Notes under the pieces: generated by a model
Database searches by the model: none
The model's input: only the letters and a program-made list of their open reading frames with translations
What the model was told of the DNA's origin: nothing
Program-made: the position numbers and the translations under genes
Part shown: piece after piece, positions 26,239 through 35,345 of the stretch
Layout of the letters: every line of letters begins with the position of its first letter
Position numbering within the stretch: the first letter of the stretch is position 1
Source of the DNA: Mobiluncus porci
Lineage (GTDB): Bacteria; Actinomycetota; Actinomycetes; Actinomycetales; Actinomycetaceae
DNA length: 64,000 nt
NCBI RefSeq assembly: GCF_009695935.1
Contig: NZ_VUMY01000011.1
Location: forward strand, 26,577-90,576
Direction of reading: 5' to 3'

Positions 26239-26380
26239 AGCGTCCCCCCTAGCTAATTCAGGCCTCTTGAACCCATTTTTTCCTAGTCTGGCGCGGAAAA
26301 TGGTACACCTCAGATTACTTTATACCAGGTTTTCGTGGTAGAATAGGGATATCCACCTCGATAACGGGAGATTTAAGAAT
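26239..26380 (+). promoter_or_regulatory. carD promoter region
   Basis: TAGAAT (about 26338) is a reasonable -10, with AT-rich sequence before it; the ribosome site is a weak ataacgggagatt. No clear -35. Confidence 0.35.
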
Positions 26381-26863
26381 ATGACATTTACCGTCGGTGA
26401 AACCGTAGTTTATCCCCATCATGGGGCCGCCACGATCGAAGAGATCACGACACGGGTCATTGGAGGTGTGGAGCGCGAATATTTGAAGCTGCGTGTAGCT
26501 CAGGGCGATTTGACGATTCAGATTCCTTCCGAAAACGTTGAAATGGTTGGAGTCCGCGATGTTGTGGACCAGGCAGGCCTACAGCACGTCTTCGAAGTCT
26601 TGCGCGCGGAAAAAACCGAAGAACCCTCCAATTGGTCGCGTCGTTACAAGGCGAATGTGGAAAAAATTGCCACTGGCGACGTTGTGAAAGTTGCTGAAGT
26701 CGTGCGCGACTTGAGCCGCCGTGATTCCAACCGCGGGCTTTCCGCCGGAGAAAAGCGGATGCTCACGAAGGCCCGCCAGATTCTCGTTTCGGAACTGGCT
26801 TTGGCTGAGAAGACCGACGAGGCAAATGCCTCGTTGCGTCTCGATGAGGTTTTGGCCTCCTAA
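26381..26863 (+). CDS. carD: CarD-family RNA polymerase-binding transcription factor
   Basis: Binds RNA polymerase beta subunit and stabilises open complexes, mainly at rRNA and growth promoters. The protein has 160 residues. N-terminal Tudor-like RNAP-interacting domain ([20 protein letters not shown]), C-terminal helical DNA-binding part with [13 protein letters not shown], containing the conserved Trp. It is followed by ispD, the order conserved in many actinobacteria. Confidence 0.94.
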   Translation: MTFTVGETVVYPHHGAATIEEITTRVIGGVEREYLKLRVAQGDLTIQIPSENVEMVGVRDVVDQAGLQHVFEVLRAEKTEEPSNWSRRYKANVEKIATGDVVKVAEVVRDLSRRDSNRGLSAGEKRMLTKARQILVSELALAEKTDEANASLRLDEVLAS

Positions 26864-26877
26864 TTTTCAATACCCTA

Positions 26878-26914
26878 AAGCGATGAACCAGGATTTCCTG
26901 GTTCATCGCTTTTT
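26878..26914 (+). terminator. Rho-independent terminator after carD
   Basis: Perfect stem aagcgatgaaccagga/tcctggttcatcgctt followed by ttt; 16 base pairs with a 2-base loop. Confidence 0.85.
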
Positions 26915-26947
26915 AAGCTTCCACAATCCGGCGGGTAAAGTGGAGAA

Positions 26948-27796
26948 ATGAGGAAATTCGCCATTGTGACTGCGGCAGGTTCGGGAACCCGTCTCGGTTT
27001 TGGGGTTCCCAAGGCTCTTGTCGAGGTGAATGGGCAGACGATTTTGGCTCTCGCCCTTGAGCGTTTACCTCAGTTAGACGGCCTGGTCATCAGCGCGCCC
27101 GCCTCTCATCTGGAGGTATTCCGCGAGATAGCTAGCCAGATACGTAACCTGGGGCACTACTCTCCCGAAATGTTTGTTGAGGTTGTTTCCGGCGGGGATT
27201 CTCGCCAAGGATCCGTAGCATGCGCCCTAGCGGCGCTGGGTGAGCGTGCCGCGCCAGTCCAAGACGATGACCTGGTGGTGGTCCACGATGCGGCGAGGTG
27301 CCTCACCCCGACCGCGGTTTTTGACCGAGTTTTCAACGCTTTGGAGTCTGGAGCCGAAGCGGTTATCCCTGCCCAGCCGGTCGCTGACACCATCAAGATA
27401 GCCACCGGAGACTATGTAACTCAGGAAAATTTGGCCATCACTGCCAAATATGGCAGCGATGGCCAAAATCCCCCGAGTTGCGTAAAAGACGGAAGCTCGA
27501 ACCCTAATCTGAGCACCTCCGAATCCGCCAAGAAACCCGAATTCGTCGAATCCACCCTGGACCGCGCGAGACTCCGCGCGGTCCAGACCCCCCAGGGATT
27601 TCGCCTGAAATCCCTCCTTGAACTGCACACTAACTTCGCCGCGCGAGCCGCGGACGAGTCCCGGGCTTTTGGTGACGACGCGGGAATGGCGGAGGAAGCC
27701 GGTATTACCGTCGGAATCGTTCCCGGAGACGACCTGGCTTTCAAAATCACTCGCCCGCTAGACCTCCAGTTCGCAACCTGTTTGTTGACTCCCTAG
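26948..27796 (+). CDS. ispD: 2-C-methyl-D-erythritol 4-phosphate cytidylyltransferase with inserted loop
   Basis: Third step of the non-mevalonate isoprenoid pathway: makes CDP-ME. The protein has 282 residues against about 230 usual. AAGSGTRLGFGVPKALVEV is the CTP-binding start; VVHDAARCLTP and RLRAVQTPQGF are conserved. Between DTIK and ESTLDR lie about 40 extra residues; 157-178 are encoded by a family A palindrome (27416-27482) read in frame. The extra loop sits beside the substrate-binding region, so some effect on activity is possible. A strong terminator separates it from carD. Confidence 0.93.
   Translation: MRKFAIVTAAGSGTRLGFGVPKALVEVNGQTILALALERLPQLDGLVISAPASHLEVFREIASQIRNLGHYSPEMFVEVVSGGDSRQGSVACALAALGERAAPVQDDDLVVVHDAARCLTPTAVFDRVFNALESGAEAVIPAQPVADTIKIATGDYVTQENLAITAKYGSDGQNPPSCVKDGSSNPNLSTSESAKKPEFVESTLDRARLRAVQTPQGFRLKSLLELHTNFAARAADESRAFGDDAGMAEEAGITVGIVPGDDLAFKITRPLDLQFATCLLTP
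27416..27482. repeat. Family A palindromic repeat inside ispD
   Basis: Arms gtaactc...aatttggccat and atggccaaaat...gagttgc around tgccaaatatggca. Intact palindrome, translated in frame. Confidence 0.88.
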
Positions 27797-27905
27797 AGAC
27801 TCCGAGTTCGCCCTGGCTCCATACCTGGCATTCCCGCACCCTACAAAAGCCGCTGCTGCCAAGGAATTTAACCAAGCGCTAACAAAAACCCGATAGGCTA
27901 AGACC

Positions 27906-29282
27906 GTGGCTATTGATGCAAAGACGCCCTCGACCGAGGGCAGTTTTATCCAAAAATTCACCTGGTGCCTGTGGGATGCCGGCAGCGCTTCCGTCAACGC
28001 GGTCGCCACCACCTTCGTCTTCACGGTCTACCTCACCAGCCAGGCTTTCGGGGATCAAACTGCGAGTTCACAAGCGGTTTCCACCGGTATGACCATCGCG
28101 GGAATCATCGTGGCGCTCACCGCCCCCATCACCGGACAGCGCGCTGATAGGCGCGGCAAAGGCACCTTCTGGCTGGCAATCTTCTCCGCCATCACCATCG
28201 TCTGCCTCGCTGCCATGTTTTTCGTAGCCCCCGACCCGAAACTCCTCGCTCTTGGAGTCGGGCTTCTCGCGGTGATGACCATGTTTGCCGAGTTCGCCAC
28301 GGTCAACTACTACGCGATGCTGCCGCGAATCTCTAACGCCGACAATATCGGGAAAATCTCCGGCATCGGCTGGGCCAGCGGTTATTTTGGTGGCATCATC
28401 CTCCTGATGTTCCTGAACTTCGGGTTTATCTCGGAAAACAACTGGTTCGGAGTGCCCACCGAAAACGGCATGGGCGTTAGGACCGCCATGCTCATCGCCG
28501 CGTTGTGGGCCTTCATTTTCTTCACCCCCGTCCTTTTCGCAGTCCCCGGCCGGGTCGTTCCGGGAAGCGAGAATCTTCCCCGCGAATCAATCTTCAAGTC
28601 CTACAAGAAGCTTTTTGCCGACATCAAGTGGCTGTTCTACAACGCCCCGAATGTGTTGTACTTCTTGCTGGCTTCGGCAGTTTTCCGCGACGGGCTTTCC
28701 GGAGTCTTCACCTTCGGCGGCATCATTGCTGCCGTGACCTTCGGTTTCAGCGCCGGGGAAGTCATCATGTTCGCGGTGGCGGCCAATGTGGTGGCGGGGA
28801 TTGCCACCGCCCTGTTCGGGATTCTCGACGACAAAATCGGCCCGAAGAAAGTCATGTTTATCTCTTTGGTGGCTCTAGTTATCTCCTGCGTTGCGATTTT
28901 CGCCCTCCACAATGGCGGGAAAATCATCATGTGGACTTTCGGTCTATTCATGACAATCTGGGTCGGCCCAGCCCAATCGGCCTCGCGTTCTTTCCTGGCG
29001 CGCCGCATTCCCGAGGGCCATGAAGGCGAGATTTTCGGTCTCTACCAAACCACGGGTCGCTCCGTGACCTGGTTCGCGCCCTTGATGTTTACCCTGTTCA
29101 TCAGCCTCGGAACCGCCCTTGATGGTCGCGCCGCGGAGGCAATCGGGGAGTCCACCCAGTACTGGGGGATTCTCGGAATCGGGATGGTGCTCCTTCTCGG
29201 TTTGCTCCTGTTGATTCCCGTCAAAGAGGACCACGTGGTTCTCGGGAGGCAAGCGGCTCCTGCACCGCCCGCTGGGTCTTGA
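27906..29282 (+). CDS. MFS transporter, Atg22/UMF1-like
   Basis: 458 residues, twelve predicted membrane segments. Begins FIQKFTWCLWDAGSASVNAVATTFVFTVYL, close to the opening (WALYDWANSAF-like) of the Atg22/UMF1 branch; SRSFLARRIPEGHEGEIFGLYQTTGRS matches its conserved loop. Substrate unknown; amino acid efflux is possible. GTG start. Lies between ispD and ispF with the next MFS gene. Confidence 0.83.
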   Translation: MAIDAKTPSTEGSFIQKFTWCLWDAGSASVNAVATTFVFTVYLTSQAFGDQTASSQAVSTGMTIAGIIVALTAPITGQRADRRGKGTFWLAIFSAITIVCLAAMFFVAPDPKLLALGVGLLAVMTMFAEFATVNYYAMLPRISNADNIGKISGIGWASGYFGGIILLMFLNFGFISENNWFGVPTENGMGVRTAMLIAALWAFIFFTPVLFAVPGRVVPGSENLPRESIFKSYKKLFADIKWLFYNAPNVLYFLLASAVFRDGLSGVFTFGGIIAAVTFGFSAGEVIMFAVAANVVAGIATALFGILDDKIGPKKVMFISLVALVISCVAIFALHNGGKIIMWTFGLFMTIWVGPAQSASRSFLARRIPEGHEGEIFGLYQTTGRSVTWFAPLMFTLFISLGTALDGRAAEAIGESTQYWGILGIGMVLLLGLLLLIPVKEDHVVLGRQAAPAPPAGS

Positions 29283-29390
29283 TACACCCGCGCCGAAACC
29301 GAAGGACTAGGCTCCGCGAGCTGCCAATACACCGGTGCTCTGTGTATAGCTACCCCTTCGGGGGAGACCGGCGGGTATATAGTCATAGGC

Positions 29391-30776
29391 ATGACCGAAA
29401 ATGAGCCGACGCCCCCCTCCAAAGCGCCGGGCCCTCGCCAGCCCGAAATCATTATCGCCTCTCCCGATCCGGCCATGATTGACGGGGCGAGAACTGCTCC
29501 TGCCGCCGAGTCCACCCCGCCCGAAACGCCACCTCCTGACGCCCTTTCCCCTGAAGCCCAAGCCAAATTCACCGGCTACACCCGCAAAGACCCCGAATAT
29601 AAACGCATCCAGATTGCGCTTTTCGTCGCCGGTTTCGTGACCTTCGCCCAGCTCTATGAGACCCAGGTTCTCCTCCCGGATATCTCGAGCTTTTTCGGCA
29701 TTGCGCCGGTGACGGCTTCACTAACGGTTTCCCTAGCAACCCTCGCGCTTGCCGTCGCCATGTTCTTCATCGGCCCGTCATCGGAGCGTCTCGGACGGCG
29801 CCCGATTATCCTCATTTCCCTCTTGGTGACTTCCCTTATCGGAGTAGTCCTCGGCTTCACCCCGAATTGGCATTTCCTGATGGTGGGGCGTTTCGCTCAA
29901 GGGCTCGCCTTGGCGGGTCTCCCCGCGGTTGCAACCGCCTACCTGGCGGAGGAAATTAACCCGAAAGACCTCCCGCGCGCCGCCGGCTCCTACGTCGCAG
30001 GAACCGCGATCGGGGGGATGCTCGGGCGGATTATCTCCGGTGGCCTGTCTCATTTCCTGGCCTGGAATGAGACGGTGGCAACCATCGGCGCCTTTGGGCT
30101 GGTCTTAACCGTGGTGGTGTGGCGGCTCCTCCCGACCCAGGAGGGATTTGTCCGCGCCGAGCCGGGATTGCGGAAGTTGCTGGCCAACACTAAGGCGGTC
30201 CTCACCGAGCCGGGTATGGCTTTACTATTCCTGATTGCCGGAACCGCGATGGGAGCCTATCAAAGTATCTTCAACATGGTTCCCTACCGCCTCACCGCTG
30301 AGCCCTATCTCTTGGCGACGTGGCTGGTTTCCCTGGTTTATCTCGTGAATCTCTTCGGGTCTTGGTCGGCCTCGGTGGCGGGATTGCTCGCGGGGAGATT
30401 CGGGCGTCGCGTGGTGGAACCGCTGGCTGGCCTGGTATTTTTGGCCGGAATTTTGCTCACTTTGGGGCGTCCCCTGTGGATGGTTCTGGCGGGCTTGGTG
30501 GTTTTCACCATGGGCTTTTTCGCAGTCCATTCGGTGGCGACCGGCTGGGTGACGGCTCGGGCCGTGTCCGGCGTGGGCGCTACCGGCCAAGCGTCTTCGG
30601 CCTATTCGATCATGTACTATGCCGGGGGCTCCTTTTTCGGAACCATCGCGGGCTTCGGGTGGAGTGCCCTGGGCTGGGCGGGCGTGATCCTGGTGGCAGG
30701 GATTTTGGCGGCTTTCGTCATCGGGTTTGCGCTCGTTCTCCGCAAGATTCCCCCGCTTTCCGCCTCCGGCTACTAG
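29391..30776 (+). CDS. MFS transporter, Bcr/YnfM-like exporter
   Basis: 461 residues: a Pro/Ala-rich cytosolic N terminus of about 60 residues, then twelve membrane segments with GPSSERLGRRPIILIS in loop 2-3 and LPAVATAYLAEEI. Resembles the arabinose/drug exporter branch (YnfM, YgaY). Substrate unknown. Its C terminus lies 52 bases from ispF. Confidence 0.83.
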   Translation: MTENEPTPPSKAPGPRQPEIIIASPDPAMIDGARTAPAAESTPPETPPPDALSPEAQAKFTGYTRKDPEYKRIQIALFVAGFVTFAQLYETQVLLPDISSFFGIAPVTASLTVSLATLALAVAMFFIGPSSERLGRRPIILISLLVTSLIGVVLGFTPNWHFLMVGRFAQGLALAGLPAVATAYLAEEINPKDLPRAAGSYVAGTAIGGMLGRIISGGLSHFLAWNETVATIGAFGLVLTVVVWRLLPTQEGFVRAEPGLRKLLANTKAVLTEPGMALLFLIAGTAMGAYQSIFNMVPYRLTAEPYLLATWLVSLVYLVNLFGSWSASVAGLLAGRFGRRVVEPLAGLVFLAGILLTLGRPLWMVLAGLVVFTMGFFAVHSVATGWVTARAVSGVGATGQASSAYSIMYYAGGSFFGTIAGFGWSALGWAGVILVAGILAAFVIGFALVLRKIPPLSASGY

Positions 30777-30828
30777 CGGGCTGCGTGAGTTTTTAGGACA
30801 GAGTAAGAGCTCATCTTAGAATCGGGGT

Positions 30829-31332
30829 ATGGAGATTCGAGTTGGACAGGCTTTTGACGCCCACCGTTTTGAGACTGCGGCCGACGGGGGGCTGGCAATG
30901 CCGGATCCGAGTCACCCCCTGATGCTCGCCACCTTGGCGATTCCGGATGCCCCGCGGTTGGTGGGGCATTCCGATGGGGATGTGGCCGCTCACGCCCTTA
31001 CCGATGCGTTGCTTGGTGCGGCGGGCTTGGGAGATTTGGGTTCGAATTTTGGGGTGGATCGCCCTGAGTATGCGGGGGCTTCCGGTCGCGTTTTTTTGGA
31101 GTCGGCTCAGCAAATGCTATCCGCAAATGGTTGGCGCGTTATTAATGGGGGAGTCCAAGTTATTGGCCAAATTCCCCGTCTGGCTCCGTATTACGACGCA
31201 GCAAGCGAGTCGCTTTCGAATATTATCCAGGCTCCGATTACTTTTTCCGCCACTACCAGCGATGGGATGGGTTTTACAGGAAGAAAAGAAGGACTGGCAG
31301 CTCTCGGGATTTGTCTCTTAGAAAAAGTCTAA
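30829..31332 (+). CDS. ispF: 2-C-methyl-D-erythritol 2,4-cyclodiphosphate synthase
   Basis: Fifth step of the non-mevalonate pathway. The protein has 167 residues. Metal ligands are in FDAHRF (Asp10, His12) and the His of GHSDGDVAAHALTDALLGAAGLGDLG; ATTSDGMGFTGRKEGLAALG is the C-terminal nucleotide-binding motif. Pairs with ispD 3 kb upstream; the two are normally adjacent, and here two MFS genes lie between. Confidence 0.94.
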   Translation: MEIRVGQAFDAHRFETAADGGLAMPDPSHPLMLATLAIPDAPRLVGHSDGDVAAHALTDALLGAAGLGDLGSNFGVDRPEYAGASGRVFLESAQQMLSANGWRVINGGVQVIGQIPRLAPYYDAASESLSNIIQAPITFSATTSDGMGFTGRKEGLAALGICLLEKV

Positions 31333-31385
31333 ATCAATAAGAGATTCGCGAGGCTGCCAGCCCTCTATGGATTTTTGTACGGAGA

Positions 31386-31721
31386 TTATTCTCCGGTTTC
31401 GCGGCGGTACTGCTCCACCAGGGAAGCCGCAACGCGCCCGCGGTCGCTGACTTTAATGCCCTTGTTTTGAGCCCAAGTGCGAACCTTGCGGTTCATCTCG
31501 CGAGCCTCGGAGTTGATGGGGGAACCGGTTCCGCGACGGCGACGCCCCGTGGTCTTGCGTCCGGCTTTGATCCAACGATCAAAAGCCTCGCGTAATTCGC
31601 GCGCGTGGTTTTCATTCAAATCGATTTCATAATTGATTCCATCCAACGCAAACTGGACGGTTTCTTTCGCTTCGCTCTTGTCGATGTCGTCAATCAAAAC
31701 TGTGGTGACTTTCTTTGCCAT
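31386..31721 (-). CDS. lsr2: Lsr2 nucleoid-associated protein
   Basis: Actinobacterial H-NS analogue that binds AT-rich DNA and silences foreign genes. The protein has 111 residues. N-terminal oligomerisation strand region (VTTVLIDDIDKSEAKETVQFALDG), basic linker (GRKTTGRRRRG), C-terminal DNA-binding domain with the AT-hook-like RGR in SDRGRVAASLVEQYR. The upstream region is AT-rich, which would allow autoregulation. Confidence 0.96.
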   Translation of the reverse strand: MAKKVTTVLIDDIDKSEAKETVQFALDGINYEIDLNENHARELREAFDRWIKAGRKTTGRRRRGTGSPINSEAREMNRKVRTWAQNKGIKVSDRGRVAASLVEQYRRETGE

Positions 31722-31959
31722 GTAGGCCTCCCCGGGTTTAAGTAGAAGGAATTATTGATTCATCAAAATGATAAACAAATTAGAGAAACAATTTCAACCT
31801 GACTGCTGAGCTATTTCGGCATAAATCGATATTTATATCACGTTTTAAAGGAAATGCTTGAGAATTGCATCATTCGGAATTAGGATTACCTGAGGCTTGC
31901 TATTTCTATATAAGAGCCTCCCTGTCTTTCGTGATTATCAGTTCTCGGTGTCGGACATG
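31722..31959. other. AT-rich spacer upstream of lsr2
   Basis: 238 bases, much richer in A/T than the surroundings; promoter region of lsr2 on the minus strand and trailer of the tRNA repeat array. No coding sequence is supported. Confidence 0.55.
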
Positions 31960-32271
31960 CTATTCATTGCGGTGTTGAAGAACGATGGTGAACGCTGTAC
32001 GCAACGGAAACTATGGAGCCGTCTGAGAGAATCGAACCTATTCATTGCGGTGTTGAAGAACGATGGTGAACGCTGTACGCAACGGAAACTACGGAGCCGC
32101 CTGAGAGAATCGAACCTATTCATTGCGGTGTTGAAGAACGATGGTGAACGCTGTACGCAACGGAAACTACGGAGCCGCCTGAGAGAATCGAACCTATTCA
32201 TTGCGATGCTGAAGAACGATGGTGAACGCTGTACGCAACGGAAACTACGGAGCCGCCTGAGAGAATCGAAC
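31960..32271. repeat. Four-unit 78-bp tandem repeat built from the 3' end of tRNA-Thr
   Basis: Units begin at 31960, 32038, 32116 and 32194 and differ at only a few positions. On the minus strand each unit carries a piece of the tRNA (aatgaatag joined to gttcgattctctcaggcggct, lacking the 7-base 5' strand of the T stem), then about 45 bases of trailer. The unit at 32194 overlaps the real tRNA gene. Because 78 is a multiple of three, long open frames with 26-residue repeats arise on both strands, but these are probably by-products. Confidence 0.92.
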
Positions 32272-32323
32272 TCTCGACCTATTCATTACGAGTGAATCGC
32301 TCTGCCGACTGAGCTAAGGCGGC
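32251..32323 (-). tRNA. tRNA-Thr (anticodon CGT)
   Basis: 73 bases forming a full cloverleaf: acceptor GCCGCCT/AGGCGGC with U73, D arm GCTC...GAGC, anticodon stem ATTCA/TGAAT with loop CTCGTAA (anticodon at 32288-32290), T stem GAGAG/CTCTC with TTCGATT. CCA is not encoded. The 3' end is followed by the tandem repeat. Confidence 0.95.
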
Positions 32324-32453
32324 TTGTCAAGGCTCACCCAAGGGCAACGCCGAAAATTGACAGACTTAATGTTACCGGTAAATCGACCCTGGCTCAAACC
32401 CGAGAGGTTCCGCGCCCCTGGGTTTCTCGAACCGGAGGTCACCTTGAATCCCC

Positions 32454-34019
32454 TCAGGACACTTTACAAAAAGCGCCACCTTCGTCAGGCGCAATCTTGC
32501 CAGTCAGAAGATACGTGTCGGTGATGTTCAAGACGCAGGACGGGGCCTGGGAGTTGTAGGAAGTGTGGTTCCATCCCTGTACCGTAAGAAGTTTGGAGTG
32601 ACTCATATAGGAGCGCACATTCTGAGCCATGGAGTAAGGTGTGGCCGGATCCCCCGTGGTTCCAATCAGCAAGATGTCCCCATCCAATTTCGGGTTTACC
32701 TCACGCTTCGCCTCGGTGTCAGCGGGAACCGGCCACTGGTCGGCTCCGAGCGAGCTGTAGGCGAAGAATTTCCCGACCGTGGGGCATTCCTTCTCCATTT
32801 GCGCGGCTTGCGCCTCCCACATCGCCAAATCTCCGACCGAGGTATAGTCCAAGCCGTTAATGACCATGAAGGCATCAGCGGAATTATCCGAATAAGTTCC
32901 GTCAGACTCCCGCGAATTGTAGTAATCCGCTGACTGCAAAAGCGCCGTCCCGTCCCCGTTTTCGATCGCGGAGCTCAGAGCCGGCATGAGGACTTGCCAC
33001 CAAGAAGCCTGGTTATAGAGGTTACCGATAATGCCGGTGAAACCGAGCGACGCCGTCAACTCGCGACCATCTCGAGCGGGAAGCGGGGCGGCAATAAGCG
33101 AATCTAGCAGCGTCCGAATCTGGGCCAGCCCCGACTCGGTTCCTCCGCTCAAAGGACAGTCATCGGCGTGGCGCTCCTGGCATTGCTTCGAGAATTCACG
33201 AAGCGCCTCCTCAAAGCCTTTCGCCTGTGTGGCCGCCACCTCATTGATGTCCGCAGCAGGATCCAAAACCCCGTCCAAGACAAAGCGTCCGACCCTTGCG
33301 GGGAACATGTCGGCGTAAATCGCTCCGAGGTACGTTCCGTAAGAGTATCCGAGATAGTTCAGGCGGTTGTCCCCCAGCGCTGCCCGCATAATGTCGAGGT
33401 CGCGCGCCACATTCGCGGTGGAGGCAAACCTCGTCATCTCGGGGGAGTTCGTCAAACACTGTTCACCAAGGCGTTTAGCGTCAGCCATCCCGCGTTCGCG
33501 CCCTTCCGGAGTATCCATGTCGTAGTACGTGGCATTGTCTTTTTCGCGCTCAGCATCGGTTCGGCAGACAATCTTCGGTTCGGAATTCTGGACTCCACGG
33601 GGATCGAAACTCAACACGTCGTAGTTTTCGCGAACCCGAGCAGAGAAGAAATAGGGAGCGTTTTCCGGCTTCATCGCGTCCACTCCGGAGCCACCCGGCC
33701 CGCCCGGATTCATGACGAGCGTCCCGAGTTTATGTTCCGAGGTGGTTTTCAGTCGCTTCATCGCAATCTTGGCGGTGCCGGCTGTGGGATTTTCATAATC
33801 AAGGGGAACTTCAAGTTTCGCGCAGTCGAACTCGCCTCCGCAGCCTTTCCACTGGAGTTTCTGGGAGTAAAACTCCTCCAGAGCGGGCTGGGTGATGGTT
33901 TGGGTGGGGGAGGCAACCTTCGTGGGGGTGACTTTCGGCTCTGGGGCGACACAACTAGACAGCGCCAAGGCCCCGACGGCTCCGACAGCAAGGACCAACC
34001 CTTTGGTGACTCGTTTCAT
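32454..34019 (-). CDS. Lipoprotein alpha/beta hydrolase, TAP (tripeptidyl aminopeptidase) family
   Basis: 521 residues. Lipobox ALSSC (Cys23) after a signal peptide anchors it outside the membrane. Alpha/beta hydrolase core with VMNPGGPGGSGVD (oxyanion region), nucleophile Ser226 in GYSYGTYLGA and a late GWNHTSYN with the His; C-terminal TAP-like domain has CVLNITDTYLLTG. Related actinobacterial enzymes release N-terminal tri- or dipeptides. Probably feeds peptides to the cell. Confidence 0.9.
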   Translation of the reverse strand: MKRVTKGLVLAVGAVGALALSSCVAPEPKVTPTKVASPTQTITQPALEEFYSQKLQWKGCGGEFDCAKLEVPLDYENPTAGTAKIAMKRLKTTSEHKLGTLVMNPGGPGGSGVDAMKPENAPYFFSARVRENYDVLSFDPRGVQNSEPKIVCRTDAEREKDNATYYDMDTPEGRERGMADAKRLGEQCLTNSPEMTRFASTANVARDLDIMRAALGDNRLNYLGYSYGTYLGAIYADMFPARVGRFVLDGVLDPAADINEVAATQAKGFEEALREFSKQCQERHADDCPLSGGTESGLAQIRTLLDSLIAAPLPARDGRELTASLGFTGIIGNLYNQASWWQVLMPALSSAIENGDGTALLQSADYYNSRESDGTYSDNSADAFMVINGLDYTSVGDLAMWEAQAAQMEKECPTVGKFFAYSSLGADQWPVPADTEAKREVNPKLDGDILLIGTTGDPATPYSMAQNVRSYMSHSKLLTVQGWNHTSYNSQAPSCVLNITDTYLLTGKIAPDEGGAFCKVS

Positions 34020-34040
34020 TCTTTGCCTTCCTCGTTTTTC

Positions 34041-35345
34041 CTATTGTCTATTAAAAGCCGAATTCTTGCGCGGTAACAGGTCCAGACACAGGGCCTCCAT
34101 CGTCAGGGTCGGGTGGCCGTTATGCATGAGGTGGGTCCTAGCGCGGCGGATGGCTTCCAAGCGGGACACCTGGGATTGCGGGTCGGGATCCGACTCGATG
34201 AGGCGCGCAATCACGGGGGAAAGCGCGCGGTTATGCAGAGTGCTGTGGGCGCCGAGTTCGGCTAACATCACGTCTCGGTAAAACCCGCCAAGGTCTTCCA
34301 AGAGGCGATCCCAGGTGTCGAGTTCGAGACGCTTGTGGCGTCGCTTCTGGGTTTCTTCCAGGCGCTTGAGCTGGGATTTCAAATCTTTCGGAACGTGGGA
34401 ATCCTCTACCTCGGGGTCGAGACCGAAAGTTCGCAAAAGATCCGCGCGTTCTTCGGTATCGCTGGATTCCCGCATTTCAGCGGCTTCGAGACCAACTAGT
34501 TTTACGAGCGCCGCCGCAGTCCAGCAGGCATCTGACGAGGTCCGCATTCGGGACACCAGCTCCAGCATTTGGTTTCGCCGCTGACGCAACTCGGGGTCTT
34601 TCGCAAGCGCCCGTGCACGCCCCACATGCGCCCCGGATTCAGCGGCTACTTGTGCGGCCAACTCGGGATCCTCCACTCCGTCGCGACGCACCAAGAGGTC
34701 AGCCACGGTTTCGGGAGTGGGAAGCGCCAGTTGCACCAAGCGACAGCGGGACCGCACCGTAGGGATAACCGCGCTCGCGCTCGGGGCACAAAGCATCCAG
34801 ACTGTCCTCTCAGGCGGTTCTTCCAGGGCTTTCAGGAGCGTGTTGGAGCTCGCTTCGGTGAGACGATCGTAATCCTCCACAATGATGATTCGCCACGACC
34901 CGCGAACCGGACGCTGGTAGGCGGCCTGGACAAGCTCCTTAATCTCCGCAATCGTGACCTGAACCAGGTCAGTGGCCATGATGGTCACATCGGGGTGGGT
35001 GCCTTTGCGGACCGCGCGGCATTCTTCGCAAACTCCGCAGCCGGCTTCTTCGGGATTGCTGCATTCCAGGGCGGCCGCGAAAGCCTTGGCCGCGGTAGAT
35101 CGTCCCGATCCGGGAGGTCCCACAATGAGCCAAGCGTGGGTCATGGCGGAGGTGTTTACCGAGGTCGCGGTCTGTGCTGGGGAGCCGTCCTCGGTTTGGG
35201 CAATAGCGTCGGTCTTTTCCGCGAGAACTGCGCGCGCGGCTTTGGCCGCCTTTGACAGTTGGGCGACAACCTTGGGTTGGCCCACTACTTCGGCCCAGAT
35301 GCCACCCCCGGGGCTCACGGATGCTTGCGTAGCCATAGTTACCAC
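34041..35345 (-). CDS. holB: DNA polymerase III subunit delta'
   Basis: Clamp-loader subunit. The protein has about 434 residues. WAEVVGQPKVVAQL at the start, Walker-A-like GPPGSGRST, zinc cysteines in ALECSNPEEAGCGVCEEC, HPDVTIM, and KALEEPPERTVWMLCAPSASAVIPTVRSRC, the sensor region. An Ala/Thr-rich insert (about residues 40-65) precedes the P-loop. Start either 35345 or ATG 35336 (MATQASV). Overlaps the end of tmk and is cotranscribed with it. Confidence 0.94.
   Translation of the reverse strand: MVTMATQASVSPGGGIWAEVVGQPKVVAQLSKAAKAARAVLAEKTDAIAQTEDGSPAQTATSVNTSAMTHAWLIVGPPGSGRSTAAKAFAAALECSNPEEAGCGVCEECRAVRKGTHPDVTIMATDLVQVTIAEIKELVQAAYQRPVRGSWRIIIVEDYDRLTEASSNTLLKALEEPPERTVWMLCAPSASAVIPTVRSRCRLVQLALPTPETVADLLVRRDGVEDPELAAQVAAESGAHVGRARALAKDPELRQRRNQMLELVSRMRTSSDACWTAAALVKLVGLEAAEMRESSDTEERADLLRTFGLDPEVEDSHVPKDLKSQLKRLEETQKRRHKRLELDTWDRLLEDLGGFYRDVMLAELGAHSTLHNRALSPVIARLIESDPDPQSQVSRLEAIRRARTHLMHNGHPTLTMEALCLDLLPRKNSAFNRQ

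Noticed and set aside
31960..32271. Possible CRISPR array
   Set aside because: The repeats are contiguous 78-base units with no variable spacers and are derived from tRNA; no cas genes nearby.
31897..32295. Open frame with four 26-residue repeats (FIAVLKNDGERCTQRKL type) and a mirrored frame on the other strand
   Set aside because: It exists because the tRNA-derived unit is 78 bases, a multiple of three; it overlaps the tRNA gene and has no good ribosome site.
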